Assembly: GCA_028822065.1 (NCBI GenBank)
Contig: JAPKEL010000007.1
Location: forward strand, 1-64,000
Direction: 5' to 3'
Origin: Woeseiaceae bacterium
GTDB taxonomy: Bacteria; Pseudomonadota; Gammaproteobacteria; Steroidobacterales; Woeseiaceae
DNA: 64,000 nt
Shown here: positions 1-8,899 of the stretch, piece by piece
How positions within the stretch are numbered: the first letter of the stretch is position 1
Layout of the letters: each line of letters begins with the position of its first letter
Notes under the pieces: generated by a model
The model's input: the letters and a program-made list of their open reading frames with translations, nothing else
The model's database searches: none
What the model was told of the DNA's origin: nothing
Program-made: the position numbers and the translations under genes

Positions 1-60
1 GGTGCTTCTTCAGCGGCAGGTGCTTCTGCTGGTGCTTCTTCAGCGGCAGGTGCTTCTGCT
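1..60 (-). repeat. Two exact tandem copies of a 30-bp coding repeat in the rpsF tail
   Basis: Bases 1-30 and 31-60 are identical. In the rpsF frame each unit encodes ten residues, [10 protein letters not shown] in register. The array may continue past the left window edge. Perfect identity at synonymous positions points to recent duplication by slippage or unequal recombination. Confidence 0.95.
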
Positions 61-455
61 GGAGTAGTCATTACGTTTGATGCAGCTTTTGCATCTCTTC
101 GACGTTGCGACTCTTCTTCTCTAACTTTTTCCTCTTCTACAGATTTTGACATAGGTGATTGTGATTTAACCGCATCTTTTTGGTTGAGTACAAGGTATCT
201 TAATACAGCATCATTAAAGCTAAATGCAGTAGTCATTTCCGCAATTACTTCATGAGAACATTCAACATTCATAAGTAAATAATGTGCTTTATGCGCTTTT
301 TTAACAGGATGAGCGAGTTGACGTCTGCCCCAATCTTCACTTCTGTGAATTAAGCCGCCAGTGCTGGTAATCATTGACTGATACTTCTCTACCATAGCTG
401 GTACTTGTTCGCTCTGATCTGGATGAACCAGAAAGACAATTTCATAATGTCTCAT
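1..455 (-). CDS. rpsF: 30S ribosomal protein S6 (C-terminal end cut by window edge), with Ala/Glu/Pro repeat tail
   Basis: S6 binds S18 on the platform of the small ribosomal subunit. The reading frame opens at ATG 455 ([14 protein letters not shown]) behind an AAGGGG ribosome binding site and shows the S6 motif [19 protein letters not shown]. It runs off the left edge, so the stop is not seen and the protein has at least 151 residues. After about residue 105 the S6 fold gives way to a charged linker ([20 protein letters not shown]) and then to a tail of [10 protein letters not shown] decapeptides encoded by exact 30-bp DNA repeats. Many S6 proteins have acidic tails; a perfectly repeated one is unusual. 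Upstream in the same direction are rlmB and rnr, the usual gammaproteobacterial order, and rpsR/rplI would be expected beyond the edge. Confidence 0.96.
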   Translation of the reverse strand, partial: MRHYEIVFLVHPDQSEQVPAMVEKYQSMITSTGGLIHRSEDWGRRQLAHPVKKAHKAHYLLMNVECSHEVIAEMTTAFSFNDAVLRYLVLNQKDAVKSQSPMSKSVEEEKVREEESQRRRDAKAASNVMTTPAEAPAAEEAPAEAPAAEEA

Positions 456-460
456 AGTAT

Positions 461-509
461 CCCCTTACGGATTGTAGCCTCCTATTTTATTGTATAGTGA
501 GGCAAGGAG
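461..509 (-). promoter_or_regulatory. Probable S6:S18-binding autoregulatory mRNA leader of rpsF
   Basis: On the minus strand the rpsF leader can fold into two stacked helices. CUCCUU (509-504) pairs with AAGGGG (466-461), with one G-U pair. GCCUC (503-499) pairs perfectly with GAGGC (481-477). Between the two 3' arms is a one-sided bulge, UACAAUCCGU (476-467), that contains CCG. This matches the published S6:S18 mRNA motif, in which a stem with an asymmetric CCG-containing bulge mimics the 16S rRNA site bound by the S6:S18 pair. The outer helix buries the AAGGGG ribosome binding site, so binding could repress translation. The pairing is read directly from the sequence; the regulatory role is inferred from the known family. 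Confidence 0.75.
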
Positions 510-547
510 TTAAAAATAATTATTAATCACCATATAGATGGATGCGA

Positions 548-576
548 ATCGTACCCAAGGATGAGGGTTCGTGCAA
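548..576 (-). promoter_or_regulatory. Candidate sigma70 promoter for rpsF
   Basis: On the minus strand TTGCAC (576-571) and TACGAT (553-548) are 17 bases apart, in the gap between rlmB and rpsF. Transcription would start near 541 and carry the whole predicted S6:S18 leader. The hexamers match consensus only partly, so this is a weak call; rpsF may also be read through from rnr-rlmB. Confidence 0.32.
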
Positions 577-610
577 GTCTAAATGACATATTTTCTTAAG
601 TTTAAATCTT

Positions 611-1375
611 TCACTTAACCTCAATTCTCTTTCTAACTATTTCAAAAAGACAAATGCCAGTCGCGACCGATACATTTAAACTAGAAATTGAGCCATACAT
701 TGGTATACAAGCAAGTTTATCGCAACGACTCGTAATCATTTTACTGATTCCGGAATGCTCGTGGCCCATTATTAATGTAACAGGACCTTTATGATCTATA
801 TCATAGAGACTTTCAGAGGCTGCATCAGAAGTACCAATGCGTGTAATGCCGTAATCGCCCATCCATGCAAGCACTTTGCCTAGATTTTTTACTGTAACGA
901 CGGGCACATGCTCGGCAGCACCTGCTGCTACCTTGCTAGTTGTAGGCCCTAGTGAAGCTGAATTATCCTGCCCAATTATAATAGCATCCACTCCGGCCGC
1001 ATCAGCCGTTCGAATGCATGCACCAAGATTATGAGGATCCTGGATTCGTTCAAGCATTAACAAAAATAAAGGCTTATCTCCAATGAGAGCGAGTCTTTCC
1101 TCTATCATAGTTCTTAAATCAGCTTCATTGTTAATTAACTTCCTTCTCACCTCTGCAACAATTCCTTGATGTGAAAACTCTCCACAAATCTGACCTAGCC
1201 TTGATCGATTTGCCGGCTTAACAATTATATCCATTTCATTTGCAGACTTTATAATTGCCTGCAATCTTTTATTTTCACTCTGATATTCCGCATAAATTTT
1301 TTTAATTACACTATTTTTATTACCCATCAACTGCTCAATAGCGCGAAGACCAATAACATAATTACTCTTATTCAT
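611..1375 (-). CDS. rlmB: 23S rRNA (guanosine-2251-2'-O)-methyltransferase RlmB
   Basis: A SpoU/TrmH-family SAM-dependent 2'-O-ribose methyltransferase that modifies G2251 in the peptidyl-transferase P loop of 23S rRNA. An N-terminal rRNA-binding domain (residues 1-80) precedes the knotted catalytic domain. The three SPOUT motifs are visible: NLGACIRTADAAG near 117-129, MGHEHSGI near 203-210, and IPMYGSISSLNVSVATG near 224-240. The 254 residues are close to the family norm. Its start lies one base from the rnr stop, so the two are surely co-transcribed, as in E. coli. Confidence 0.95.
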   Translation of the reverse strand: MNKSNYVIGLRAIEQLMGNKNSVIKKIYAEYQSENKRLQAIIKSANEMDIIVKPANRSRLGQICGEFSHQGIVAEVRRKLINNEADLRTMIEERLALIGDKPLFLLMLERIQDPHNLGACIRTADAAGVDAIIIGQDNSASLGPTTSKVAAGAAEHVPVVTVKNLGKVLAWMGDYGITRIGTSDAASESLYDIDHKGPVTLIMGHEHSGISKMITSRCDKLACIPMYGSISSLNVSVATGICLFEIVRKRIEVK

Positions 1376-1376
1376 C

Positions 1377-3527
1377 TTAATGACTGCCCTTCTTTATTTT
1401 TTTTATTAGTAAGAAATTTATTCTTCGCATACTTAAATCGACCTCACTCACCTTAATTTCGAGTCGATCACCGATATTATAAATAATTTTATTTTTTTCC
1501 CCTATCAAGCTTAATGAACGCTCATCATAAATGTAATAATCATTTTTTAGAGTTGAAATATGAACCAAGCCTTCAATTAAGGTTTCATCAAGCCGCACAA
1601 ATAAACCAAAATTTGTAATGCTAGTAACCGACCCCTGAAAGGTCAATCCAACTTTATTTTCCATATATTGGCACTTCAATATCGCATCAACTTCACGGGT
1701 CGCTTTTTCAGCTCGGCGCTCTCTCTCAGAACAAGTTTCTCCAAAATTTTGCATATCGTTATTGTTATAACAGTATTTACCAAGTTTTTTCTGCGTTGAA
1801 ATATGTCGAATAGCTCGATGTACCAATAGGTCCGGGTAACGCCTAATAGGTGATGTAAAATGCGTATATGTTTTTAACGCTAAACCAAAATGACCTATGT
1901 TTTCTGCTTGATACACCGCTTGTTTAAAAGATCGTAGTATCGTCATAGATAATGATGAGCTGTAATTACTGTCCTTAGTCTGCTTAATAATCAAATTATA
2001 ATCATTTGGAGTTAAATGCTGAGGATGAGGTGCCTTCATACCTAGAGATATTATATATGACCTTATTTGTTCGAAATCTTCAGCCTCAGGTTTGGCATGA
2101 TTTCGATACAAAGCAGGAACCTTATTCTCATTGATAAATCTGGCCGCTTCCACATTTGCAGCAATCATACATTCCTCAATCAAACGATGCGCATCATTTC
2201 TTTTAACTATATCTATGCTTTCAATATCTCCATTTTCTTTGAATTTAATTTTAGATTGTGGGATATCGAGATCAATCGCCCCTCTTGCATCTCTTGCTAT
2301 GGACATAACTTCATACATAGCAAAAAGATTATCAAGAACGGATTCCACTTTTACAGGAATTGATATTGCATTACTCTCATTATGATAATTATTAACTTGG
2401 GAATAAGTTAATCTTGCCTTCGATTTTATTACAGCTTCAAAGAAATTAGAATCAACCACTCTTCCGTCATCACCAATCTGCATATCACAAACCAAAGCCA
2501 AACGATCTACATCTGGATTTAATGAACACAGCCCATTTGACAGTACCTCTGGCAGCATCGGGACAACTCGATCAGGAAAATAAACAGACGTTCCCCTCCA
2601 ATGAGCCTCTTTATCCAAGGGAGAATTAGGTTGCACATAAAAATCAACATCAGCAATGGCTACCAATAATCGCCATCCATTATTATTATTTTCACAATAT
2701 ACAGCATCATCAAAGTCTCGGGCATCTTCGCCATCTATAGTAATTAAATTGTAGCCTCGTAAGTCATTACGGCGCTCAACTTCCTTAATATCCAATGCCT
2801 CATCTGAAGCAAATTTCTTAATCTCTAAATTAACTTCTTTGGGCCAGCTGCATGGAAGTTCATAATTTTTAATCGCTATATCAGTGTGGATTCCTTTCTC
2901 CTCTTTACTGCCTAAACTTTCTCTGATCACACCGTACATTGACGACTTTTTTGATGGGTATTGAGTAATATCTACTTCAACATATTCACCGATGTTTGCC
3001 CCTGATAAATTTTCTTTTTTTATATTTATTTTTGTCGCGTTATTTTTCTTATGTGCATCCACATAGTAACCACCATATTTAAACGCTAATTGACCAACAA
3101 TTTTTTTTGTCCCTCTTTTTAAGATTTCCATCAACTGCCCGGACTGACGTTCAGTATTATTCCCCAGTAATTTTATAGAAACATGATCTCCATCCATTAA
3201 GGACCGCATCTCATGAACTGACAAATAAACATCTTTTTGTCGATCTTTCACTATCACGAAACCATACCCTTCAAGATGAGCTGAAACGATTCCATTGACC
3301 AAACCTTTTTGCTTGAGAAAATAATAAGCACCTTTTTTATTCTTTTTAAGTAATTTTTCTTTTACTAAGTTATAAAGTATTTTTTTTAGTGCTGTCATTG
3401 ACTTCATGTTTTTCACATTAAATTGCATACATAAATGCTCGAAAGTGACGGCTTGATCTACTTTTTCTAGAAAAGTAAGCAATTGATTAATATTGGGAAC
3501 TAAGTGTTGATAGGATTTTTTTTTCAT
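1377..3527 (-). CDS. rnr: Ribonuclease R, form lacking the long basic C-terminal tail
   Basis: A processive 3'-5' exoribonuclease of the RNase II/RNB family that degrades structured RNA and takes part in rRNA and tmRNA quality control. Order of domains: a winged-helix region (about 8-75), two cold-shock OB folds (about 80-220), the RNB catalytic domain opened by DGEDARDFDDAV near 265-276 with its metal-binding aspartates, and a C-terminal S1 domain (about 630-712). At 716 residues it is roughly 100 shorter than E. coli RNase R (813); it ends just after S1 and has only a short KKIKKGSH end instead of the lysine-rich tail. It is the first gene of rnr-rlmB(-rpsF). Confidence 0.95.
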   Translation of the reverse strand: MKKKSYQHLVPNINQLLTFLEKVDQAVTFEHLCMQFNVKNMKSMTALKKILYNLVKEKLLKKNKKGAYYFLKQKGLVNGIVSAHLEGYGFVIVKDRQKDVYLSVHEMRSLMDGDHVSIKLLGNNTERQSGQLMEILKRGTKKIVGQLAFKYGGYYVDAHKKNNATKINIKKENLSGANIGEYVEVDITQYPSKKSSMYGVIRESLGSKEEKGIHTDIAIKNYELPCSWPKEVNLEIKKFASDEALDIKEVERRNDLRGYNLITIDGEDARDFDDAVYCENNNNGWRLLVAIADVDFYVQPNSPLDKEAHWRGTSVYFPDRVVPMLPEVLSNGLCSLNPDVDRLALVCDMQIGDDGRVVDSNFFEAVIKSKARLTYSQVNNYHNESNAISIPVKVESVLDNLFAMYEVMSIARDARGAIDLDIPQSKIKFKENGDIESIDIVKRNDAHRLIEECMIAANVEAARFINENKVPALYRNHAKPEAEDFEQIRSYIISLGMKAPHPQHLTPNDYNLIIKQTKDSNYSSSLSMTILRSFKQAVYQAENIGHFGLALKTYTHFTSPIRRYPDLLVHRAIRHISTQKKLGKYCYNNNDMQNFGETCSERERRAEKATREVDAILKCQYMENKVGLTFQGSVTSITNFGLFVRLDETLIEGLVHISTLKNDYYIYDERSLSLIGEKNKIIYNIGDRLEIKVSEVDLSMRRINFLLIKKIKKGSH

Positions 3528-3588
3528 AACATTTTGATTTATTTGATTTCTTTAGGTTGTATCTTTATATTTTAATAGCATTCAATCA

Positions 3589-3618
3589 TTACTTTAAGTA
3601 AAGTCCCATATCCATAAT
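3589..3618 (+). promoter_or_regulatory. Candidate promoter for tRNA-Leu
   Basis: TTACTT (3589-3594) and CATAAT (3613-3618) are 18 bases apart and end 22 bases before the first base of the tRNA, a suitable position for a short 5' leader. The hexamers are imperfect. Confidence 0.42.
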
Positions 3619-3640
3619 GATTAACATTTTTAACCCACAT

Positions 3641-3727
3641 GCCGAGGTGGCGGAATTGGTAGACGCGCTAGCTTCAGGTGCTAGTGGGGGAAACCCCGTG
3701 GAGGTTCAAGTCCTCTTCTCGGCACCA
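3641..3727 (+). tRNA. leuT: tRNA-Leu (anticodon CAG)
   Basis: A complete class II tRNA with encoded CCA. The acceptor arm GCCGAGG pairs with the 3' CCTCGGC-like end (TTCTCGGC). The D arm is GCGGAATTGGTAGACGC. The anticodon stem CTAGC/GCTAG encloses loop TTCAGGT, giving anticodon CAG, which decodes CUG. A variable arm (GGGGGAAACCCC region) and T arm GGTTCAAGTCC follow. It sits alone in the divergent gap between rnr and the alanine symporter gene. The Leu(CAG) identity is clear; the symbol suffix is only nominal. Confidence 0.95.
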
Positions 3728-3825
3728 TAATTGCCATATTTTTAATAATTTTCTCGATTAAATATTTCACTCAACAAGCACTATGCCTCAAAGAGAATCA
3801 TATTAATAATTATAAAATTTTTTAA

Positions 3826-3868
3826 TTAGGTAATCATTTATTTTTTAGGTAAGATTCATCAACCTAAA
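3826..3868 (+). promoter_or_regulatory. Direct and inverted repeats just before the symporter gene
   Basis: TTAGGTAA occurs at 3826-3833 and again at 3845-3852, 19 bases later. The second copy also forms a perfect 7-bp inverted repeat, TTTAGGT (3844-3850) with ACCTAAA (3862-3868), across an 11-base loop. The structure ends right before the AGGAT ribosome binding site and the ATG at 3879. It could be a repressor or activator site or an mRNA hairpin that affects initiation; no family is recognised. Confidence 0.35.
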
Positions 3869-3878
3869 TAGGATAATT

Positions 3879-5387
3879 ATGCAAACATTTGTCGATACTA
3901 TTAATTCATATATCTGGAGTGATTCACTCATTTATTTTGCGTTAGGCGCGGGCTTATTTTTTTCCATTAAAACAAGATTCGTCCAAATACGATTAATTCG
4001 TGAAATGGTAAATCTACTCTTCTCTGGAAAGAGTTCAAAAAAAGGTATCTCAACATTCCAAGCCTTATCCGTCTCCTTATCTGGGCGTGTTGGTACAGGC
4101 AATATAGCTGGAGTAGCAGCCGCAATAGGCTTTGGTGGCCCTGGGGCTGTATTTTGGATGTGGGTTGTGGCTTTTCTAGGCGCCTCAACAGCTTACATAG
4201 AGTCCACTCTTGGGCAAATATACAAAGAAGATAGTGATGGTCAGTATCGAGGTGGGCCAGCTTATTACATTGAAAAAGCGATGGGACAAAAATGGTACGC
4301 ATGGATTTTTGCTTTTGCCACAATTATAGCGACGGGTATCTTACTTCCAGGCGTGCAAGCCAATAGTATTGGCAACGCTGCTGAATTAGCTTTTGGTGGT
4401 GGTGAAATCGTACAAACTGTTGTTGGACCATTAAGTACAACAAAAATATCAATGTCGATTGTCGTCGTCATCCTTCTTGGTTTTATTATTTTTGGTGGTG
4501 TAAAGAGGATCGCTAATTTTACGCAAGTAGTCGTACCATTTATGGCCTTTGCCTATGTGATTACAGCGCTGGCAGTCATCGGCCTTAATATTTCTCGTCT
4601 ACCTGAAATCATTAATCTGATTTTAACAGATGCCTTTTCACCTATGGCTGGTGTTGGAGCTGCTGTTGGGTGGGGTGTAAAAAGAGGGATTTATTCTAAT
4701 GAAGCAGGTCAAGGGACAGGAGTTCACGCGGCGGCAGCCGCTGAAGTTGCTCATCCCGCGCAACAAGGGTTAGTACAAGCCTTCTCTGTCTACATAGATA
4801 CGTTATTTGTCTGTTCAGCTACTGCTTTTATGATACTAATAACAGGAGCTTACAATGTTCATACTGATGAGGGTAAAATCCCCGGCTTTATCATTCAAAA
4901 TTTAAGTGCATCAGCAGATGCAAATAGCCCAGCATTTACTCAATACGCATTAGAGACTTCTTTGCCAGGAATGGGAGCACCCTTTATTGCTATTGCATTG
5001 TTCTTTTTCGCCTTTACCACCATTCTTGCTTATTATTATATTGCCGAGACGAATATCGCATACATTAGACGTTCATTTAAAATGCCGGGTGATATGCTTT
5101 TATTAAAAATAATCATGCTAACCGCTGTATTTTATGGTTCCATAAAAACAGCCAGCATTGCTTGGGGCCTGGGTGATATTGGGGTAGGAATCATGGCCTG
5201 GCTAAATATTCTCAGTATTTTAATTATTTTCTTTATGACCAAACCCGCCATAAAAGCATTAAAAGATTACGAGTCTCAAAAAAATAATAATGTTAAACAA
5301 TATTCATTCAATCCAGTCTCTTTAGGTATCAAGAATGCCCATTTTTGGGAAGAACGCCTAAACAATAATCAAAAAGATACCATGTAA
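3879..5387 (+). CDS. Alanine or glycine:cation symporter (AGCS family)
   Basis: An inner-membrane sodium-coupled amino acid carrier of the AGCS/AlsT family. The 502-residue protein has about ten hydrophobic segments and the two family signatures: GRVGTGNIAGVAAAIGFGGP near 69-88 and NEAGQGTGVHAAAAAEVAHP near 274-293. The N terminus, VDTINSYIWS, is typical. An AGGAT ribosome binding site precedes the ATG. It stands alone on the plus strand after tRNA-Leu, and its last 19 bases overlap the convergent patatin gene. Substrate (alanine, glycine or a related amino acid) is inferred from the family only. Confidence 0.92.
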   Translation: MQTFVDTINSYIWSDSLIYFALGAGLFFSIKTRFVQIRLIREMVNLLFSGKSSKKGISTFQALSVSLSGRVGTGNIAGVAAAIGFGGPGAVFWMWVVAFLGASTAYIESTLGQIYKEDSDGQYRGGPAYYIEKAMGQKWYAWIFAFATIIATGILLPGVQANSIGNAAELAFGGGEIVQTVVGPLSTTKISMSIVVVILLGFIIFGGVKRIANFTQVVVPFMAFAYVITALAVIGLNISRLPEIINLILTDAFSPMAGVGAAVGWGVKRGIYSNEAGQGTGVHAAAAAEVAHPAQQGLVQAFSVYIDTLFVCSATAFMILITGAYNVHTDEGKIPGFIIQNLSASADANSPAFTQYALETSLPGMGAPFIAIALFFFAFTTILAYYYIAETNIAYIRRSFKMPGDMLLLKIIMLTAVFYGSIKTASIAWGLGDIGVGIMAWLNILSILIIFFMTKPAIKALKDYESQKNNNVKQYSFNPVSLGIKNAHFWEERLNNNQKDTM

Positions 5388-6439
5388 TCGGCCAGTTTAT
5401 CCTTCTCAAGGATTTCATTGAAATCTTCAGCGAGAACCTTACTCATCTCAGTTACAGCCTTCCATCTTTTCATTCTTTCTGAATTTGAAAAATTTTTAAA
5501 ATCTGACCGATCTGGAATTTTAGCGCCCGGTAATTTCTCTATAAATTTTTCTGATGGGCAAATAAATATAGTTCTATCTAAATTATTTATTTGTAAATTT
5601 CGCCAAAATAATGGCCGATCAAACCAGCCTGGCTTCAAAAGGTCAAAGAAATGCGGATACAAAGCATAATGCTCCTTATCAACCGGCATAACATCTAAAT
5701 GATAGTCAAGAATTCCGCCATCTCTATATACCCCCTCCGGTGCTCCTTTTATATTTCGTACCCCTTCTAGAAAAATCGGAATAGAGCTTGACGCAATAAC
5801 CGCATCCTTTAAATTTCCAATTGTTAATGGCGTGTGATGCATTGGAAAGTCATTGTTTTTAATAAAAAATGGAGCTTCTCTTGAATCAAAAAACAACCCT
5901 CTTGAAAAAAAGTACCTCAACGCTCTCCTATTAAACAAATTTACCAACATCGCAATTAACAAACCTAAAGCGAGAAGCGGATCGCGCTCAGATTTTAAAA
6001 TATGATTATTTTTTGTTGTTAAAATGCTTGTTCTTAATTGCGGATGATGAACAATTGCCTCTAGATCGGATACGCTACAAGTTAAATCCAGCATCCCTCT
6101 TAAGTGTTCACTGATCTGTTTCTTCCCTGCATTCAGAGGCAGATTCTGCTCTATATATCCTCGTTCAAATTCATCAATTGCCTTGATAGGATTATCTTGT
6201 GCATAGCATAAAAATCTCCAAACCCCAATTGAAGAGGAAATCAAGTGAATTGGGTGTTTAATTTGAGGAATAATTTTATCTAAAATTAAACGATCCAGCT
6301 GACTAAGGACAAGCCATTTTGGCCCGCCAGAGGCACCTAGAATAGCTTTTATCTTTGTGACATCGAAACCCTGCTCTCGAATGTCTCGGTAAGCACTCGG
6401 TCCAACTCTAATAGTTAAGGAGTTCATCTCTTTCAACAA
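5369..6439 (-). CDS. Patatin-like phospholipase family protein
   Basis: Probable acyl hydrolase with the patatin Ser-Asp dyad. It has a glycine-rich oxyanion-hole segment GASGGPKWL near residue 35, a nucleophile elbow SSSIGVWR near 69-76, and the aspartate motif YRDGG near 240. The first glycine of the usual GxSxG elbow is serine here. It starts at TTG 6439 with AAGG six bases upstream; an ATG at 6427 is the alternative (MNSLTIRVGP). The GPSAYRDIREQGF opening is typical of a proteobacterial subgroup of unknown substrate. It lies downstream of purA in the same direction, and its 3' end overlaps the convergent symporter gene by 19 bp. Confidence 0.8.
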   Translation of the reverse strand: MLKEMNSLTIRVGPSAYRDIREQGFDVTKIKAILGASGGPKWLVLSQLDRLILDKIIPQIKHPIHLISSSIGVWRFLCYAQDNPIKAIDEFERGYIEQNLPLNAGKKQISEHLRGMLDLTCSVSDLEAIVHHPQLRTSILTTKNNHILKSERDPLLALGLLIAMLVNLFNRRALRYFFSRGLFFDSREAPFFIKNNDFPMHHTPLTIGNLKDAVIASSSIPIFLEGVRNIKGAPEGVYRDGGILDYHLDVMPVDKEHYALYPHFFDLLKPGWFDRPLFWRNLQINNLDRTIFICPSEKFIEKLPGAKIPDRSDFKNFSNSERMKRWKAVTEMSKVLAEDFNEILEKDKLADYMVSF

Positions 6440-6474
6440 GTAATGCCTTGTTAATAATAAATTTTATTGATATA

Positions 6475-7776
<1,302 letters not shown>

Positions 7777-7790
7777 TCACATATCATGAC

Positions 7791-7979
7791 TTAAGTCCTA
7801 ATAAAAAATAATAATAACAAACCAATTAACATGGATATTAAGCCTATAAAACGAAGGTTATTATCTTTTAACTGCGACATCCTTTCCACAAAATTCTTAA
7901 ATCTTAATGGGCTCACAAAGGGAATGATTCCTTCAATTATCAACACCAAAGCAATAGCTGTAACTATTTCTTGCCACAT
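7791..7979 (-). CDS. yjeT: Small inner-membrane protein YjeT (DUF2065)
   Basis: A 62-residue protein with two hydrophobic helices around a central IPFVSPLRFKNFVERM segment, the DUF2065 pattern. Family members lie between hflC and purA, as here. Function is not established; the constant linkage to the HflKC genes suggests a role beside that membrane complex, which is only inference. Confidence 0.85.
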   Translation of the reverse strand: MWQEIVTAIALVLIIEGIIPFVSPLRFKNFVERMSQLKDNNLRFIGLISMLIGLLLLFFIRT

Positions 7980-8029
7980 ACTTTAATTAAATATAACTCA
8001 TATTTACTAAACAACTCTTAAAGGATTAT

Positions 8030-8899
8030 TTACTGAATTTTTGAATTATTCAGATAACGAAAAAATTCATTATTTGGATCGATCACCAGCAAGTCATTAG
8101 AATTACCAATGGAGGTTCGATAAGCATCAATGCTGCGATAAAACGCATAAAATTCTGGATCTTGAGTATATGCTTCAGCGTATATTTCTGCAGCCTTAGC
8201 ATCACCCACCCCTCTTAATTTTTGAGAATCTCTATTCGCATTTGCTAGAATAATTGTCTTTTCTTTGTCGGCAGTAGATTTCTTCCGTTCTGAAACTTCC
8301 ATACCTTCTGCTCGACGCTCCGCCGCTATCCTGCCCCTCTCTTGACGCATCTGTTGATACACAGAATTACGAACATCATCAGGAAACTCAACTTCCTTTA
8401 CTCGAACGTCAATTAATTCTACCCCCAAACCAGCAGTAGTAGTGGTTGCAGTTGCAAGCATATCTCTCATCAATTCGGCACGCTCAACGGATATAGCTTC
8501 TTGTACAGTTCTTTTACCAAACTCCGTAACAATCGCATTCTTAATAATTTCTGAGATCCGATCTTGAGCCACTCTGTCAGAACCACCAGTAGCAACATAG
8601 AAATTAACCGTATTAACTATTCGCCACTTAACAAAAAAATCAACATCCATTGCTAAACGTTCACCAGTGAAAATTCTCTCTGGTCGCCCATCAATAGTTT
8701 GGATTCGTTTTGGGAATTTTCTGATTGTTTGTACAAATGGGAGCTTAAAATGTAGTCCGGGTTTATAGTCTGATTGAACAACTTCACCCACTTGGAGTTT
8801 AATTGCCAAATCTCTTTCGTTTACAGTAAAAGTTGTAAGATTAATAACTATTAAAGTTAAACCTATGATTGTAAAAATTAAGGGTTTTCCCATGCTCAT
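8030..8899 (-). CDS. hflC: FtsH-protease modulator HflC
   Basis: An SPFH/stomatin-family membrane protein that, with HflK, forms a periplasmic cage around the FtsH protease and limits its access to membrane substrates. One N-terminal transmembrane helix (about 6-24) is followed by the SPFH domain (about 26-220), including VNERDLAIKLQVGEV and the coiled-coil RQERGRIAAERRAEG. The 289 residues are normal for the family. Its start overlaps the hflK stop by 4 bp, indicating translational coupling and likely 1:1 synthesis. Confidence 0.95.
   Translation of the reverse strand: MSMGKPLIFTIIGLTLIVINLTTFTVNERDLAIKLQVGEVVQSDYKPGLHFKLPFVQTIRKFPKRIQTIDGRPERIFTGERLAMDVDFFVKWRIVNTVNFYVATGGSDRVAQDRISEIIKNAIVTEFGKRTVQEAISVERAELMRDMLATATTTTAGLGVELIDVRVKEVEFPDDVRNSVYQQMRQERGRIAAERRAEGMEVSERKKSTADKEKTIILANANRDSQKLRGVGDAKAAEIYAEAYTQDPEFYAFYRSIDAYRTSIGNSNDLLVIDPNNEFFRYLNNSKIQ

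Noticed and set aside
2067-2385. Plus-strand open frames within rnr
   Set aside because: They are antisense shadows of a well-supported RNB domain with no recognisable features or ribosome binding site.
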